Source: Martinezella rhizogenes (GTDB lineage: Bacteria > Pseudomonadota > Alphaproteobacteria > Rhizobiales > Rhizobiaceae). From it: DNA of 64,000 nt. Position numbers and translations under genes: made by a program. Below the pieces are notes generated by a model. The model did no database searches and was not told the origin of the DNA. It worked only from the letters and a program-made list of their open reading frames with translations. Positions 17,491-26,699 of the stretch are shown here, in pieces; the first letter of the stretch is position 1; each line of letters opens with the position of its first letter. Location of the stretch: assembly GCF_000799715.1 (NCBI RefSeq), contig NZ_JUHG01000020.1:225777-289776 (forward strand), given 5' to 3'.

Positions 17491-17530
17491 GACAGCGACA
17501 ATCACAAGCCTCAACCAAATGGAGATGAAT

Positions 17531-18277
17531 ATGGGTCGACTCGATGGAAAAGTCGCGATCGTCACGGGCGCAAGCCGTGGCATAGGCCGCGCCACCGCGA
17601 AACTTTTTGCGGCCGAAGGGGCAAAGGTTGCTGTCCTTTCGCGCACAGCCGAAGGCGTCGAACATGTCGTTGCGGACATCCTTGAAGCAGGCGGCACCGC
17701 GCTCGGTGTTGTCTGCGACGTTGGCGAGGCGGATCAGATTAAGGCTGCGGCCGACAAGATCGTGGCCGCCTACGGTCGCATCGACATTCTCATGAACAAT
17801 GCATTCGATGGCTCTGCTGTCCTGTCTTCGGTCATCGACCTATCAGTGGAGCAACTACAGCGGAACTTCGACACAGGACCGATCGCGTATCTACGCTTCA
17901 TGCAGGCCTGCTACCCTCACCTCAAGAAAAGCGGAGAGGGCCGGATCATCAATTTCGGCTCCATGGCTGGCACCCTCGGGCTCGCTGGCTACGGCCCGTA
18001 CAACATGGCGAAGGAGGCCGTGCGTGCCCTTACTCGTACCGCGGCGCGCGAATGGGGCGTTGACAACATCACGGTGAACAATGTTCTGCCGATAGCGGAT
18101 ACATGGGGAGCGGCGGCAAAGGATATTCCTGCGCCGACCAACGCGCTCGCCCGTTTCGGCTCCCCGGAAGATGACATCGCTCCGGTCGTCCTGTTTCTCG
18201 CCAGCAAGGACTCGCGGTTTATCACGGGATACAGCCTTACACCCGACGGCGGCGCAATCATCGACACCGCTCGCTGA
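17531..18277 (+). CDS. Short-chain dehydrogenase/reductase
   Basis: Classical SDR, 248 residues. NAD(P) site TGASRGIG at about 13-20, the NNA motif as MNNAFDG, catalytic Ser in NFGSMAG and the YNMAK catalytic pair. The Tyr-X3-Lys is GPYNMAKEAV. The start at 17531 has GGAGA five bases upstream; the longer frame overlaps DoxX. Co-transcribed with the DoxX gene and probably controlled by the divergent HxlR. Substrate unknown. Confidence 0.93.
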   Translation: MGRLDGKVAIVTGASRGIGRATAKLFAAEGAKVAVLSRTAEGVEHVVADILEAGGTALGVVCDVGEADQIKAAADKIVAAYGRIDILMNNAFDGSAVLSSVIDLSVEQLQRNFDTGPIAYLRFMQACYPHLKKSGEGRIINFGSMAGTLGLAGYGPYNMAKEAVRALTRTAAREWGVDNITVNNVLPIADTWGAAAKDIPAPTNALARFGSPEDDIAPVVLFLASKDSRFITGYSLTPDGGAIIDTAR

Positions 18278-18289
18278 TCCTCAGCAGCA

Positions 18290-18319
18290 GAAGAGGCGTA
18301 GCGTAGGCCGCGCCTCTTC
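18290..18319. terminator. Hairpin after the SDR gene
   Basis: GAAGAGGCG / CGCCTCTTC, a 9-bp perfect stem with a 12-base loop between the convergent SDR and Trm112-like genes. No T-run, so only moderately convincing. Confidence 0.45.
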
Positions 18320-18360
18320 AGTCATTCCGGTCACATGTTCATTCCCAGAGAGAGCTGGCC

Positions 18361-18549
18361 TCAATCCTCGATGCGCCGCGCCTCCGAGATCAGCATGATC
18401 GGAATGCCGTCGCGGATCGGATAGGCGAGCCGGGCTTTTTCCGAGACCAGCTCGTTCTTCTCGCGGTCATAGCTCAGCGACCCCTTGGTGAGCGGGCAGA
18501 CGAGCAGGTCGAGCAGTTTCGGATCGACCTTGCTGACAGTGATGTCCAT
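18361..18549 (-). CDS. Trm112/UPF0434-family small protein
   Basis: 62 residues, the YcaR-type Trm112 fold: PKLLDLLVCPLTKGSLSYDRE, then LAYPIRDGIPIMLISEARRI. In eukaryotes and archaea Trm112 stabilises methyltransferases; the bacterial role is less clear. Only one Cys is kept (CPLTKG), so a zinc site is unlikely. It starts 8 bp after the stop of the Lon-domain gene, so the two are one operon. Confidence 0.9.
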   Translation of the reverse strand: MDITVSKVDPKLLDLLVCPLTKGSLSYDREKNELVSEKARLAYPIRDGIPIMLISEARRIED

Positions 18550-18557
18550 CGCAGATC

Positions 18558-19220
18558 CTATTGCAGCACGGAATCGGTGTCGCCGAAGCGGGCGAGCACG
18601 ATTTCGATGATGGCGATGAAGGTCTCCGCCCTGGTCTTCAGGTCGGGCGCCTCCAGAAGCGCCTGCTTCTCGGCGGGCTCGAAGGGCGCCATCATCGCCA
18701 GCGAATTCACCAAAGTCATATTGCTGGCGCGCTCGACGCTCTGCCAGTCCGCCTCCAGCTTGTTGGCATCGAGATAGGCGTGGAAGGCTGACAGCAGCGC
18801 GGCGCGATCGACGCTATGCTCTTCGTCAGCCGACTTGAGATCGGCCATAAAGGGGGCGATGCGGAAGGTGCGGTAGGGCTGGTGACCGGTGGTGACCTCA
18901 TCCATCAGCCGGAAGCGGCAGATGCCGGTGAGCGAGGTGATATAACGGCCATCGCCGGTCTCGGCGAAGGAGGTGATGCGCCCGAGGCAGCCGACATGCG
19001 AAAGATTGGGAGTTTCCGACGGTTCGCCGAGCGCCGGCTGCACGATGCCGACCAGCCGGTTGCCGGCGATGGCGGCGTCGAACATGGCGAGATAGCGCGG
19101 CTCGAAGATGTTGAGCGGCAATTGCCCGGTGGGCAGAAGCAAGGCGCCCGAGAGAGGAAAAATGACCACCGATTCCGGCAGGTCGCTCGGTTTCAGGTAT
19201 CTGGCATTACCGACTTGCAT
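18558..19220 (-). CDS. Lon substrate-binding (LON) domain protein
   Basis: 220 residues covering only the N-terminal LON domain: IFPLSGALLLPTGQLPLNIFEPRYLAMFDAA, then LSHVGCLGRITSFAETGDGRYI and the arginine-rich GICRFRLMDE. No AAA or protease part, so it is not Lon itself. Proteins of this kind are common in alphaproteobacteria next to thioredoxin and Trm112 genes; function uncertain, perhaps an adaptor. Confidence 0.9.
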   Translation of the reverse strand: MQVGNARYLKPSDLPESVVIFPLSGALLLPTGQLPLNIFEPRYLAMFDAAIAGNRLVGIVQPALGEPSETPNLSHVGCLGRITSFAETGDGRYITSLTGICRFRLMDEVTTGHQPYRTFRIAPFMADLKSADEEHSVDRAALLSAFHAYLDANKLEADWQSVERASNMTLVNSLAMMAPFEPAEKQALLEAPDLKTRAETFIAIIEIVLARFGDTDSVLQ

Positions 19221-19444
19221 GATTTCCGTCCCGCTACATCACTCTGCCGCGTATCCCTTGAGATACGCAGGAACGATATTCGGCGGCGATTGCTCCATCC
19301 CACGCCGCACCACAGAACAATGTGGCCTCCTCTCGCGAAAACACAAGAGCCTTTCCGGGCAAAAGGCCGAAGCGTTTCGCTTTCCCATTCAATCGCCGAG
19401 GCAAGCAAGGGCTCCCGGGAGAATGCCCTCGCTCAAACCACGCG

Positions 19445-20422
19445 TCAGGAAAACAGGATCGAGGACAGCTTGCGCCGCGCGGCGATCGTCGCCGGGTCCT
19501 TCGGCCCCCAGACTTCGAAGAATTCCAGCAATTGCCGGCGCGCGCCGTCATCATCGAAGGCACGGTCGCGGCGCATGACCGTCAAAAGATGCTCGGCAGC
19601 CTCGTCGTGCTTACCCTCGACATTACGGATCTTGGCAAGCTTGACGCGCTGCTCATGATTGTCGGGATTGGCCGCCAGCTCCTGCTCCAGCGCCACGGGA
19701 TCGCCGAGCTTGCGGGCTTCCTCGATCTGATCGAGCTTTTTCACCACGGCCTGGATACCGGCATCGTTGGCGAGCGTTTCCGGCAGATCCGTCAACGCCT
19801 CGCGGGCGCGCTGGCTCTGGCCGGCGGCGATCATGCATTCGGCCATGCCGGCAAGCGCCTTGGCATTTTCCGGATCGGCCTGCAGCACCGCGCCGAACAG
19901 CTCGGCGGCGCCATTGATATCACCTCCGGCGAGAAGACCGGCTGCCTCTTCCAGGACCGCTGCGATCTCGGCTGCCGGATCGCCCTCGCCACCAGCCGGA
20001 CCGCCGAGGCGGTCGATGAACTCACGGACCTGACTCTCGGGCACAGCGCCCATGAAGCCATCGGCCGGACGGCCGTCGACGAAGGCAATGACCGCCGGGA
20101 TCGACTGGATGCCGAGCTGGCCGGCAACGGAGGGATGATCGTCGATGTTCATCTTGACCAGCTTGACGCGGCCGTTGGCCTCATTGATCACCTTTTCCAG
20201 CACCGGCGTCAGTTGCTTGCACGGTCCGCACCAGGGCGCCCAGAAATCCACCAGCACCGGCTGGTTGCGCGATTCCTCGATAACGTCCTTGGCGAAATTC
20301 GCTGTCGTGGTGTCCTTGATCGGCGAAGCGCCGCCCGACGCGACAGGTGCAGCACCAAAGGAAGCAGAGGCCGACATCTGGCCACCGAAGGACGCATTAT
20401 AGGGATTGTTCGAACCGCTCAT
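19445..20422 (-). CDS. Thioredoxin-TPR co-chaperone, YbbN/CnoX type
   Basis: 325 residues. A serine/glycine-rich N-terminus (1-35), then a thioredoxin domain (about 37-145) with the active site WCGPCK at 64-69 and cis-Pro in SIPAV, then a C-terminal TPR-like helical region (about 150-320; AAGLLAGGDINGAAELFGAVLQ). The E. coli relative holds unfolded or oxidised proteins for GroEL. The retained CXXC, which E. coli YbbN lacks in full, means redox activity is possible here. Confidence 0.92.
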   Translation of the reverse strand: MSGSNNPYNASFGGQMSASASFGAAPVASGGASPIKDTTTANFAKDVIEESRNQPVLVDFWAPWCGPCKQLTPVLEKVINEANGRVKLVKMNIDDHPSVAGQLGIQSIPAVIAFVDGRPADGFMGAVPESQVREFIDRLGGPAGGEGDPAAEIAAVLEEAAGLLAGGDINGAAELFGAVLQADPENAKALAGMAECMIAAGQSQRAREALTDLPETLANDAGIQAVVKKLDQIEEARKLGDPVALEQELAANPDNHEQRVKLAKIRNVEGKHDEAAEHLLTVMRRDRAFDDDGARRQLLEFFEVWGPKDPATIAARRKLSSILFS

Positions 20423-20579
20423 AGATGTCTCCCGCCTGCCGGCATTCCGGACTTTTAAAACATGAGCCCCAAAAACGGGGCGTCGCTTTGGATCAGATCC
20501 TGCTCAATGAAATAGCCATAGCGACAGCACACTTCGAAGATATGTCATATCGCTCGCATTGTAGCGCTAAAATCGTGCG

Positions 20580-21089
20580 TTAGCCCGTCACTTTCAAGAC
20601 TAGCGGCATATGACCCGTCGCTTCCATGAAACGCAGCAGGTCGCCGCCGGCAATCGACGTCGTCGCATCGTTCGACAAGGGATGGCAATTGACGATGTCG
20701 TGCGCCATCAATTCGGCATCGAGCACGAAGGTGACATTGCCACCCGTGTCGTTGATCGCGCCGAATGCCGTCACCGAACCCGGAATGACGCCGAGGTATT
20801 CCATGAGCTTTTCCGGCTTGCCGAAAGAGACCTTGCTGGCGGCGCCGATCAGCGTGTGCACCGTCTTCAGATCGACCGTCGCGTTCTCCTCGACGGTCAG
20901 AAGGAAGAAATTATCCTTCTTGTCCTTCACGAAGAGGTTTTTCGTATGCCCGCCGGGAATCTCGTCGCGCAGCGATACCGATTCGGCAACGGTAAACACC
21001 GGCGCATGATCCCTCGTGCTATGGGAAATGCCCAACCCGTCCAGAAAACGGAAAAGATCGTCGCGGGTTTTCGGGCTGTTCTCAGTCAT
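20580..21089 (-). CDS. Prolyl-tRNA editing protein (YbaK/ProX family)
   Basis: 169 residues; trans-editing enzyme that removes mischarged Ala from tRNA-Pro. Motifs: SHSTRDHAPVFTV, GGHTKNLFVKDKK (with the catalytic-region Lys) and the C-terminal GNVTFVLDAELMAHDIVNCHPLSND. Short form without ProRS domains, as in ProX/PrdX. I use the ATG at 21089; the much longer frame to 21410 reads back through the tRNA-Gly gene and is not believable. Confidence 0.9.
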   Translation of the reverse strand: MTENSPKTRDDLFRFLDGLGISHSTRDHAPVFTVAESVSLRDEIPGGHTKNLFVKDKKDNFFLLTVEENATVDLKTVHTLIGAASKVSFGKPEKLMEYLGVIPGSVTAFGAINDTGGNVTFVLDAELMAHDIVNCHPLSNDATTSIAGGDLLRFMEATGHMPLVLKVTG

Positions 21090-21334
21090 GGCGTCTCGCA
21101 AAGAAAATTTGACGCGCTCCTGATACGTCGCCCACAATTCCTTTGCAATCTTTGAGATGGCAAAGCCCGGCGTTTCCGGCCTTTCCGGTAGGCATTGAAA
21201 AAAACCGCGAATTTTTCTTCGCGACCCCGTCATTTCCCTGTTGCATTTAAAAAACGATTGGGCCATATAGCGCCCGTCGCCGCAAGACGACGCCGAACGG
21301 TCCAACACACTACCCCGGACTGTTGTGGATATGA

Positions 21335-21409
21335 GCGGGTGTAGCTCAGGGGTAGAGCACAACCTTGCCAAGGTTGGGGTCGAGGGTTCGAATCCCTTCG
21401 CCCGCTCCA
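21335..21409 (+). tRNA. tRNA-Gly (anticodon GCC)
   Basis: 75 nt including an encoded CCA. Acceptor stem GCGGGTG pairs with CGCCCGC; anticodon stem CAACC / GGTTG frames TTGCCAA with anticodon GCC at 21367-21369; T-arm GGTTCGAATCC is present. Opposite in strand to the editing gene before it. Confidence 0.97.
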
Positions 21410-21441
21410 TTTTTCTTCAAGATGACAATTCGTTGGATGAT

Positions 21442-21459
21442 GACCGCCTTTCGGCGGTC
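21442..21459 (+). terminator. Hairpin after tRNA-Gly
   Basis: GACCGCC-TTTC-GGCGGTC, perfect 7-bp stem 32 bp past the tRNA; the T-run is poor. Confidence 0.5.
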
Positions 21460-21576
21460 GTGTCGTCTCTGTTACGGCCAGCATCCACGCTTGGCGTAAA
21501 TGTGTCGTGGAACAATAGCACAACGACCGCCGACCCTGACGTCGCCTGACGCCAGGGCCATCGCTGTTAAACCCGC

Positions 21577-23004
21577 TCAGGCCTCGTCGTAACCAACGAT
21601 ACCCTTGATTTCCGTAAACTCATGCAGGCCGAACTTGCCGTATTCGCGGCCGTTTCCGGACTGCTTGTAGCCGCCGAAGGGTGCCATTCCGTCCCAAGCC
21701 GCGTTGTTGAGCCGGACAGTGCCCGCGCGCAGCCGTCCGGCAAGCGCCCGCGCCTCCCGTGGATCGCCCTGGATATAGGCGGCAAGGCCATAGGGCGTGT
21801 CATTGGCGATCGCCACGGCCTCATCCTCAGTCTCATAGCCGATGATCGACAGCACCGGCCCGAAGATCTCCTCGCGGGCGATGGTCATGGAATTGGTTAC
21901 GCGCGTAAACACTGTCGGGCGCACGTAGTAACCTGCGTTGAGATGCGACGGCCGTCCAAGTCCACCCGCCACCAGTTCCGCGCCCTCTTCGATCCCCTTG
22001 GCGATCAGCGCCTGGATCTTTTCGAACTGGAGAGCACTGACGACCGGCCCGAGTGCCGTGCGCGGATCCGAGGGAGCACCGACGACCAGCGATGCCGCCT
22101 CGCGTGCGGCGATCGCACCAGCCTCGTCGATATGCTCCGCCGGCACCAGCATGCGCGTCGGCGCATTGCAGGACTGGCCGGAATTGTTGAAGCAGCGGCG
22201 CACGCCACCGCTAACCGCTGCCTCCAGATCGGCGCTGCGCAGCACGATATTCGGGGACTTGCCGCCGAGCTCCTGATGGACGCGCTTGACGGTCGGGGCG
22301 GCGGCCTGCGCAACCGCAATGCCGGCGCGGGTCGAGCCCGTGAAGGACACCATGTCGATATCCGGGTGGCTCGACAGCACCGCACCGACGGTTGGGCCAT
22401 CGCCCTGCACGAGGTTGAAGACGCCCTTGGGGACGCCTGCCTCGTCAAGAATCTCTGCGAAGATGATGGCGTTGAACGGCGCGATCTCGGAGGGCTTCAG
22501 CACCATGGTGCAGCCCGCCGCCAGCGCCGGCGCGACCTTGCAGGCGATCTGGTTCATCGGCCAGTTCCAGGGCGTGATCATGCCGACGACGCCGATCGGC
22601 TCGTGCACGATCCGGGTGGAGCCCTGCATATAGTCGAACTGGAAAGCCTCGAAGGCTTCGATCGTCTTTTCGAAATGGGCAATGCCGATACCGGCCTGGT
22701 CCGACCGCGCCATGGCGAGCGGCGCGCCCATCTCCCGGGAAATGATGTCGCCGATCTCGTCGTTGCGGCGTCTCAGGATCTCGAGAATGCGCTTCAGCAG
22801 CGACAGCCGCTCGTCCCGCGTCGTGCGCGAGAAGCTGTCGAAGGCGGCGCGGGCGGCCTTGATGGCTTTTTCGGCATCGGCGGCCGAACCCAAGGCGATC
22901 GTTCCCATGGACTGCTCGGTCGCCGGATCGATGACCTCGAGCGTCCGCAGCACCTCGGGATCGACCCATTTGCCGTCGATATAGAATTTGTGGGCGTGTT
23001 CCAT
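21577..23004 (-). CDS. NAD(P)-dependent aldehyde dehydrogenase
   Basis: 475 residues. All ALDH motifs are present: TPWNWPMNQIACKVAPALAAG (cofactor site), VSFTGSTRAG, the general base in HQELGGKSPNIVL, the nucleophile Cys in NSGQSCNAPTR, and EEIFGPVLSIIGY. Resembles the broad-specificity ALDH group near succinate-semialdehyde and betaine-aldehyde enzymes; substrate unknown. Start at 23004 with GGAG upstream; an ATG four codons earlier is possible. Stands alone, with a weak hairpin (21534-21557) beyond the stop. Confidence 0.94.
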   Translation of the reverse strand: MEHAHKFYIDGKWVDPEVLRTLEVIDPATEQSMGTIALGSAADAEKAIKAARAAFDSFSRTTRDERLSLLKRILEILRRRNDEIGDIISREMGAPLAMARSDQAGIGIAHFEKTIEAFEAFQFDYMQGSTRIVHEPIGVVGMITPWNWPMNQIACKVAPALAAGCTMVLKPSEIAPFNAIIFAEILDEAGVPKGVFNLVQGDGPTVGAVLSSHPDIDMVSFTGSTRAGIAVAQAAAPTVKRVHQELGGKSPNIVLRSADLEAAVSGGVRRCFNNSGQSCNAPTRMLVPAEHIDEAGAIAAREAASLVVGAPSDPRTALGPVVSALQFEKIQALIAKGIEEGAELVAGGLGRPSHLNAGYYVRPTVFTRVTNSMTIAREEIFGPVLSIIGYETEDEAVAIANDTPYGLAAYIQGDPREARALAGRLRAGTVRLNNAAWDGMAPFGGYKQSGNGREYGKFGLHEFTEIKGIVGYDEA

Positions 23005-23269
23005 GCCTGTCTCCATCGCTTTTCGTATTTCCCGGATCGATTAGCAGAATAGCGAGCCAATCCCGAGGTCGCTGCCGCATATTGTCCGTTGCCGGCAGAA
23101 GATTCCACCGTTACAGGACCACGCGGTTCATTATTCTCTGGCAGATCCTGTTGAATTCAGAGGGCTTGCAGGAGCGACGTGTGGCTCAACGTTTCCGGGT
23201 CTCAAATCAGTCTCAATTGACGTTCAGGTCTTGATATCCAAGCTGCGGACAGATCACGGTAGAGCCTGC

Positions 23270-23911
23270 ATGAAACGACAAACAATCCTGCTGCTCGCGA
23301 TGCTGTCGCTCCTGCCCGTCCCGGCTCTCGCCCATCCGCATATCTTCGTCGACGCAAAGTTCGAGGTTGTCGCCGCGCCCGACGGCTCGATCAGCGAACT
23401 GCGCAACATCTGGCACTTTGACGAGGTGTTTTCCTCCTCGGTCGTCATGGATTTCGACAAGGGCGACAATCAGACCCTGAATGCGAGCGAACTCAAGGCG
23501 GTCGGCAAGACGGTCAGGGATTCGCTTGCGCAGTACAATTATTATACGAACGTCACCAGCAACGGCAAAGCGGTGCCGATGGCCAAGCCTGATGCGGTCC
23601 AGGCCGATTACAAGGACGGGGCGCTAACCCTGACCTTTTCGCTGAGACCCGAGCAGAAGACCTTCCTCAAGGGAACCACGTCCTTCGGGATCTATGACAA
23701 GACGCTCTACACAGCGGTCGACTTCGCCACCGACGACGATATGACCATATCGGGGCCGGCCTCCGGCCGTTGCAAGCGCAAGGTTATCAGGCCCAATCCC
23801 AAGGAAGTCATGGCGGAGAACCAGGCGGCGCTGACCAGCATGTTCTTCAGCGATCCCAAGGGAACGGACTACTCGCTGCTCGTCGCGACAAGGCTGGAAG
23901 TCCAGTGTTGA
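23270..23911 (+). CDS. DUF1007-family periplasmic protein
   Basis: 213 residues. A clear Sec signal peptide (KRQTILLLAMLSLLPVPALA) is cleaved just before HPHIFVDAKFEV, the signature that opens DUF1007. These proteins usually sit beside NicO/RcnA-type nickel-cobalt permeases, and the His-rich mature N-terminus suggests metal binding. No such permease is next to this copy, which is unusual. A hairpin with T-run follows. Confidence 0.88.
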   Translation: MKRQTILLLAMLSLLPVPALAHPHIFVDAKFEVVAAPDGSISELRNIWHFDEVFSSSVVMDFDKGDNQTLNASELKAVGKTVRDSLAQYNYYTNVTSNGKAVPMAKPDAVQADYKDGALTLTFSLRPEQKTFLKGTTSFGIYDKTLYTAVDFATDDDMTISGPASGRCKRKVIRPNPKEVMAENQAALTSMFFSDPKGTDYSLLVATRLEVQC

Positions 23912-23957
23912 TCCCATGCGAAGGACCGGGGAATGCCGTCACGATGAAAAAACGATA

Positions 23958-23982
23958 GCGCCGTGTTTGGCGCCGATTTTTT
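23958..23982 (+). terminator. Intrinsic terminator after the DUF1007 gene
   Basis: GCGCC-GTGTTT-GGCGC followed by CGATTTTTT; short 5-bp stem, but flanked by an A-run and T-run that can extend pairing. Confidence 0.65.
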
Positions 23983-24150
23983 CAGGCTCATGAAATGTTG
24001 CGCCGCTATTCTCGCCCGTACCTTCGCAATCGCGACGCCGGAAAGGATCAATTCGTCCATAACCGGTTGCTTTTGAACTTTTGCTGTTTTGGGAACCGTA
24101 AGCTGCGCTAACAATGCCGCAGCGGCACCCAGGGATCGGATGTTGTCAGA

Positions 24151-24999
24151 GTGTTGGTAGTTGAGACATCTTTCTCCGCCCGGTTGCTGGCGCTGACCAG
24201 GATTGGTCTGGTGACCATATGTGCAATCGGCGCGTTTCCCGCATCATCCATGGCGCAGGAAGTCACAAAGTCCACCTCCAGCACCTGGGTCGTGACGCTC
24301 GGCGCCACGGTGGAATACGGCCCCACTTATGAAGGTTCGAAGCATTATTCCTTTAGCGCCATGCCGTCTTTCGACTTTTACCGCCTTGGTGATACCCCTG
24401 AATACAGCGCCCCGGACGACAATTTCGACTATACGCTCTTCGACCTCGGTAGCCTTGAAATCGGTCCAGTGGTCGGCTTGAGGGATGACCGCCTGGATCT
24501 CAACAATCTGCATCTGCAGAGCGAGCGCAGGGTGCGCTGGAATTTCGACGCCGGCGGCTTCGCACAATATTGGCTGATGGAAAATCAACTCCGGCTGCGG
24601 ACGGAAGTGCGCCAGTCCCTTTGGGGCGGCGACGGCCTGGTCGCCGATCTCTCGCTCGATTGGTTTCAGCCGGTTGGCGACAAGCTGGTCCTGTCCGCCG
24701 GGCCTCGCCTGTCGCTGGCGAACTCCACCTATATGCGCAGCAATTTTGGCATCTCTGCGGGTCAAGCCGCGAGAAACGGCCACGTCAGCGCCTTCGACGC
24801 CAACGGCGGCCTGAAATCGGTCGGCTTCACGGTGGCCGCGACCTATACGATCACGCCCGCATGGAGCGTGCAGGTCTATGAGAAATATAACCGCCTGGTG
24901 GGCGACGCCGCCGACAGCCCAATCACCTCGCAGTTCGGCTCACCCAACCAGAATATGATCGGCTTTACCCTCAACAGAACCTTCAACATCGATTTTTGA
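24151..24999 (+). CDS. MipA/OmpV-family outer-membrane protein
   Basis: 282 residues. Signal peptide-like N-terminus (LVTICAIGAFPASSMAQE), then a beta-barrel with alternating aromatic strands: VTLGATVEYGPTYEGS, FSAMPSFDFYR, LEIGPVVGLRDDR and the C-terminal strand NMIGFTLNRTFNIDF ending in Phe, as outer-membrane barrels do. MipA/OmpV members bind murein synthesis enzymes or act as porins. The start is a GTG at 24151 and is uncertain. Its last 60 bp overlap the convergent CFA-synthase-type gene. Confidence 0.85.
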   Translation: MLVVETSFSARLLALTRIGLVTICAIGAFPASSMAQEVTKSTSSTWVVTLGATVEYGPTYEGSKHYSFSAMPSFDFYRLGDTPEYSAPDDNFDYTLFDLGSLEIGPVVGLRDDRLDLNNLHLQSERRVRWNFDAGGFAQYWLMENQLRLRTEVRQSLWGGDGLVADLSLDWFQPVGDKLVLSAGPRLSLANSTYMRSNFGISAGQAARNGHVSAFDANGGLKSVGFTVAATYTITPAWSVQVYEKYNRLVGDAADSPITSQFGSPNQNMIGFTLNRTFNIDF

Positions 25000-26271
25000 G
25001 GCACTGTGCGCTTCATGATCGGCGATGTAGTTCCGCGTCAGCGGCAGCACGTCGTTGCGCTTGGTGATCTGGATCTGGAAGACGACGAGATCCTCGTAGC
25101 GGAAAGCGGCTTCGGCGGTCGAAAGATAATACTCCCACATGCGACAGAAGCGCTCGTCATAGAGCTTCGCCACCTCATCCCAATGCGCCATGAAACGCTC
25201 ACGCCAGCTTTCGAGCGTGTAGGCATAATGGAGGCGCAGCACCTCGACGTCGGTGATCGACAATCCCGCCGCCTCGATCTCGGGCACGATCTCCGAAAGT
25301 GCCGGAATGTAGCCGCCGGGGAAGATGTATTTGTCGAGCCAGGGCGTGGTGAAGCCGGGTGTCGCCGAGCAGCCGATGGTGTGGAGGACCATGACGCCGT
25401 CGTCCTCCAGCAGCTCGGCGCATTTGCGGAAGAAGGTCCGGTAGGATGACAGGCCGACATGCTCGAACATGCCGACGGAGACGATCCTGTCGAAGCGGCC
25501 CGTCAGGCTGCGATAGTCCCTGAGTGCGAATTGTACTTCCGCCGGCGTTCCACCGAGGCTGGCCGGCACCCGTTTCGAGGCATAATCATGCTGCTCTTCC
25601 GACAGGGTGACACCAAGCACGTAGCCGCCCGGCGCCTGCTCGGCCAGATGCAGCGCAAGGCCGCCCCAGCCGCAGCCGATGTCGAGAATGCTGTTGTCGG
25701 GTTCGATCGACAGCTTGGCGGCGAGATGCCGCTTCTTGGCCAGTTGCGCCTCTTCAAGCGATTGATCGGCATGCTCGAAATAGGCGCAGGAATATTGCCG
25801 GTCCGCGTCCAGGAAAAGTTCGTAGAGGCGGCCGTCGAGATCGTAGTGATGCGCGACATTGGTCTTCGAGCGTCTCGGCAGGTTGCGATGACGGAAAATC
25901 CGCAGCTTCGTGCGGATATGATCGATGAGGCGGGCGATCAGCGGATGCGTGCTGTTCTGCGCCTCCCGCAGCATCATCGCTACGAAATCGTAGAGCGAGC
26001 CATGTTCGACGAGAAAGCGGCCATCCATGTAAAGCTCGCCGAGCCTTGCATCGGCATCGATCAGGAAAGCCCATTGCGCGCGATTGTCGGTAAAGCGGAC
26101 ACACACGAGCTCGCCGGTGCCATCGCCGAATGTCAGCGCTCGACCGCCCGCCGTCATCACGATCAGCGATCCCCGCGATACGATGCTCGAGAGCGCTCGC
26201 TTCAGGCTCCAATCCGCAAGGCTGGATGCCATTGTATTTTGACGATGGTCTTCCGCTGGCAATCCGGACAT
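24940..26271 (-). CDS. Cyclopropane-fatty-acyl-phospholipid synthase family methyltransferase
   Basis: 443 residues; SAM-dependent methyltransferase acting on the double bond of membrane lipid acyl chains. The CFA core is clear: HHYDLDGRLYELFLD, Cys162 in YSCAYFEHADQS, the SAM site ILDIGCGWGGLALHLA at 195-210, VGMFEHVGLSSY, and the active-site HTIG. The C-terminal 20 residues or so are antisense to mipA and look non-family. Last gene of the nine-gene operon; it shares one base (TAATG) with the stop of the permease before it. In context it may modify an acyl chain made by the desaturase of the same operon. Confidence 0.93.
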   Translation of the reverse strand: MSGLPAEDHRQNTMASSLADWSLKRALSSIVSRGSLIVMTAGGRALTFGDGTGELVCVRFTDNRAQWAFLIDADARLGELYMDGRFLVEHGSLYDFVAMMLREAQNSTHPLIARLIDHIRTKLRIFRHRNLPRRSKTNVAHHYDLDGRLYELFLDADRQYSCAYFEHADQSLEEAQLAKKRHLAAKLSIEPDNSILDIGCGWGGLALHLAEQAPGGYVLGVTLSEEQHDYASKRVPASLGGTPAEVQFALRDYRSLTGRFDRIVSVGMFEHVGLSSYRTFFRKCAELLEDDGVMVLHTIGCSATPGFTTPWLDKYIFPGGYIPALSEIVPEIEAAGLSITDVEVLRLHYAYTLESWRERFMAHWDEVAKLYDERFCRMWEYYLSTAEAAFRYEDLVVFQIQITKRNDVLPLTRNYIADHEAHSASKIDVEGSVEGKADHILVG

Positions 26272-26699
26272 TATCGATCCTCATTGCTGTGGGGGCGCAG
26301 CGAACCGCGCTTCGTGTGCCAGTCGTCCGCGCTCGTCGCCTCGCCGGAAGCGCCCGCGATCAGCCAGACACCCGTCAAGATCAAGCCGCTGCCGATCACC
26401 TGCAGTGCGACGACCGGCTCCCCGAAGACGAACCAGCCGGTGGCGATGATCAGCACGTAGCTGACGCCGGAAAGCGGGAAGGCCCGACTGAGGTCGAGTT
26501 CGGAAAGCACGTTCATCCAGATGAAAAAGCAGCCGATCTCGACGGCGATCGCCGCCAGGATCCAATGCGAACCGAGCGCCTGCCATAACCAGCCGACCCC
26601 GCTCGCATCGCCCAATTGCTCGGCGCCGTGCTTGATGAAGAACTGGAACAGCGTGTTCAACACCGGCACGGCAAGCCAGGATAGACGCATCGACGACAT
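26271..26699 (-). CDS. Small EamA-type permease subunit 2 (ArnE/ArnF-like)
   Basis: 142 residues, four hydrophobic helices, about half of a normal EamA protein. Helix 2-4 text FFIWMNVLSELDLSRAFPLSGVSYVLIIATGWFVFGEPV is the pattern of SMR/ArnE-ArnF proteins, where two small subunits pair to flip a lipid-linked sugar. A second half-size permease lies in the same operon at 29502-29855, so a heterodimer is likely. Starts on ATG that shares a base with the upstream stop (TGATG). Confidence 0.82.
   Translation of the reverse strand: MSSMRLSWLAVPVLNTLFQFFIKHGAEQLGDASGVGWLWQALGSHWILAAIAVEIGCFFIWMNVLSELDLSRAFPLSGVSYVLIIATGWFVFGEPVVALQVIGSGLILTGVWLIAGASGEATSADDWHTKRGSLRPHSNEDR

Noticed and set aside
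21335..21409. tRNA-Gly as an integration site for a genomic island
   Set aside because: No integrase, no direct repeat of the tRNA 3' end and no base-composition break was found downstream.
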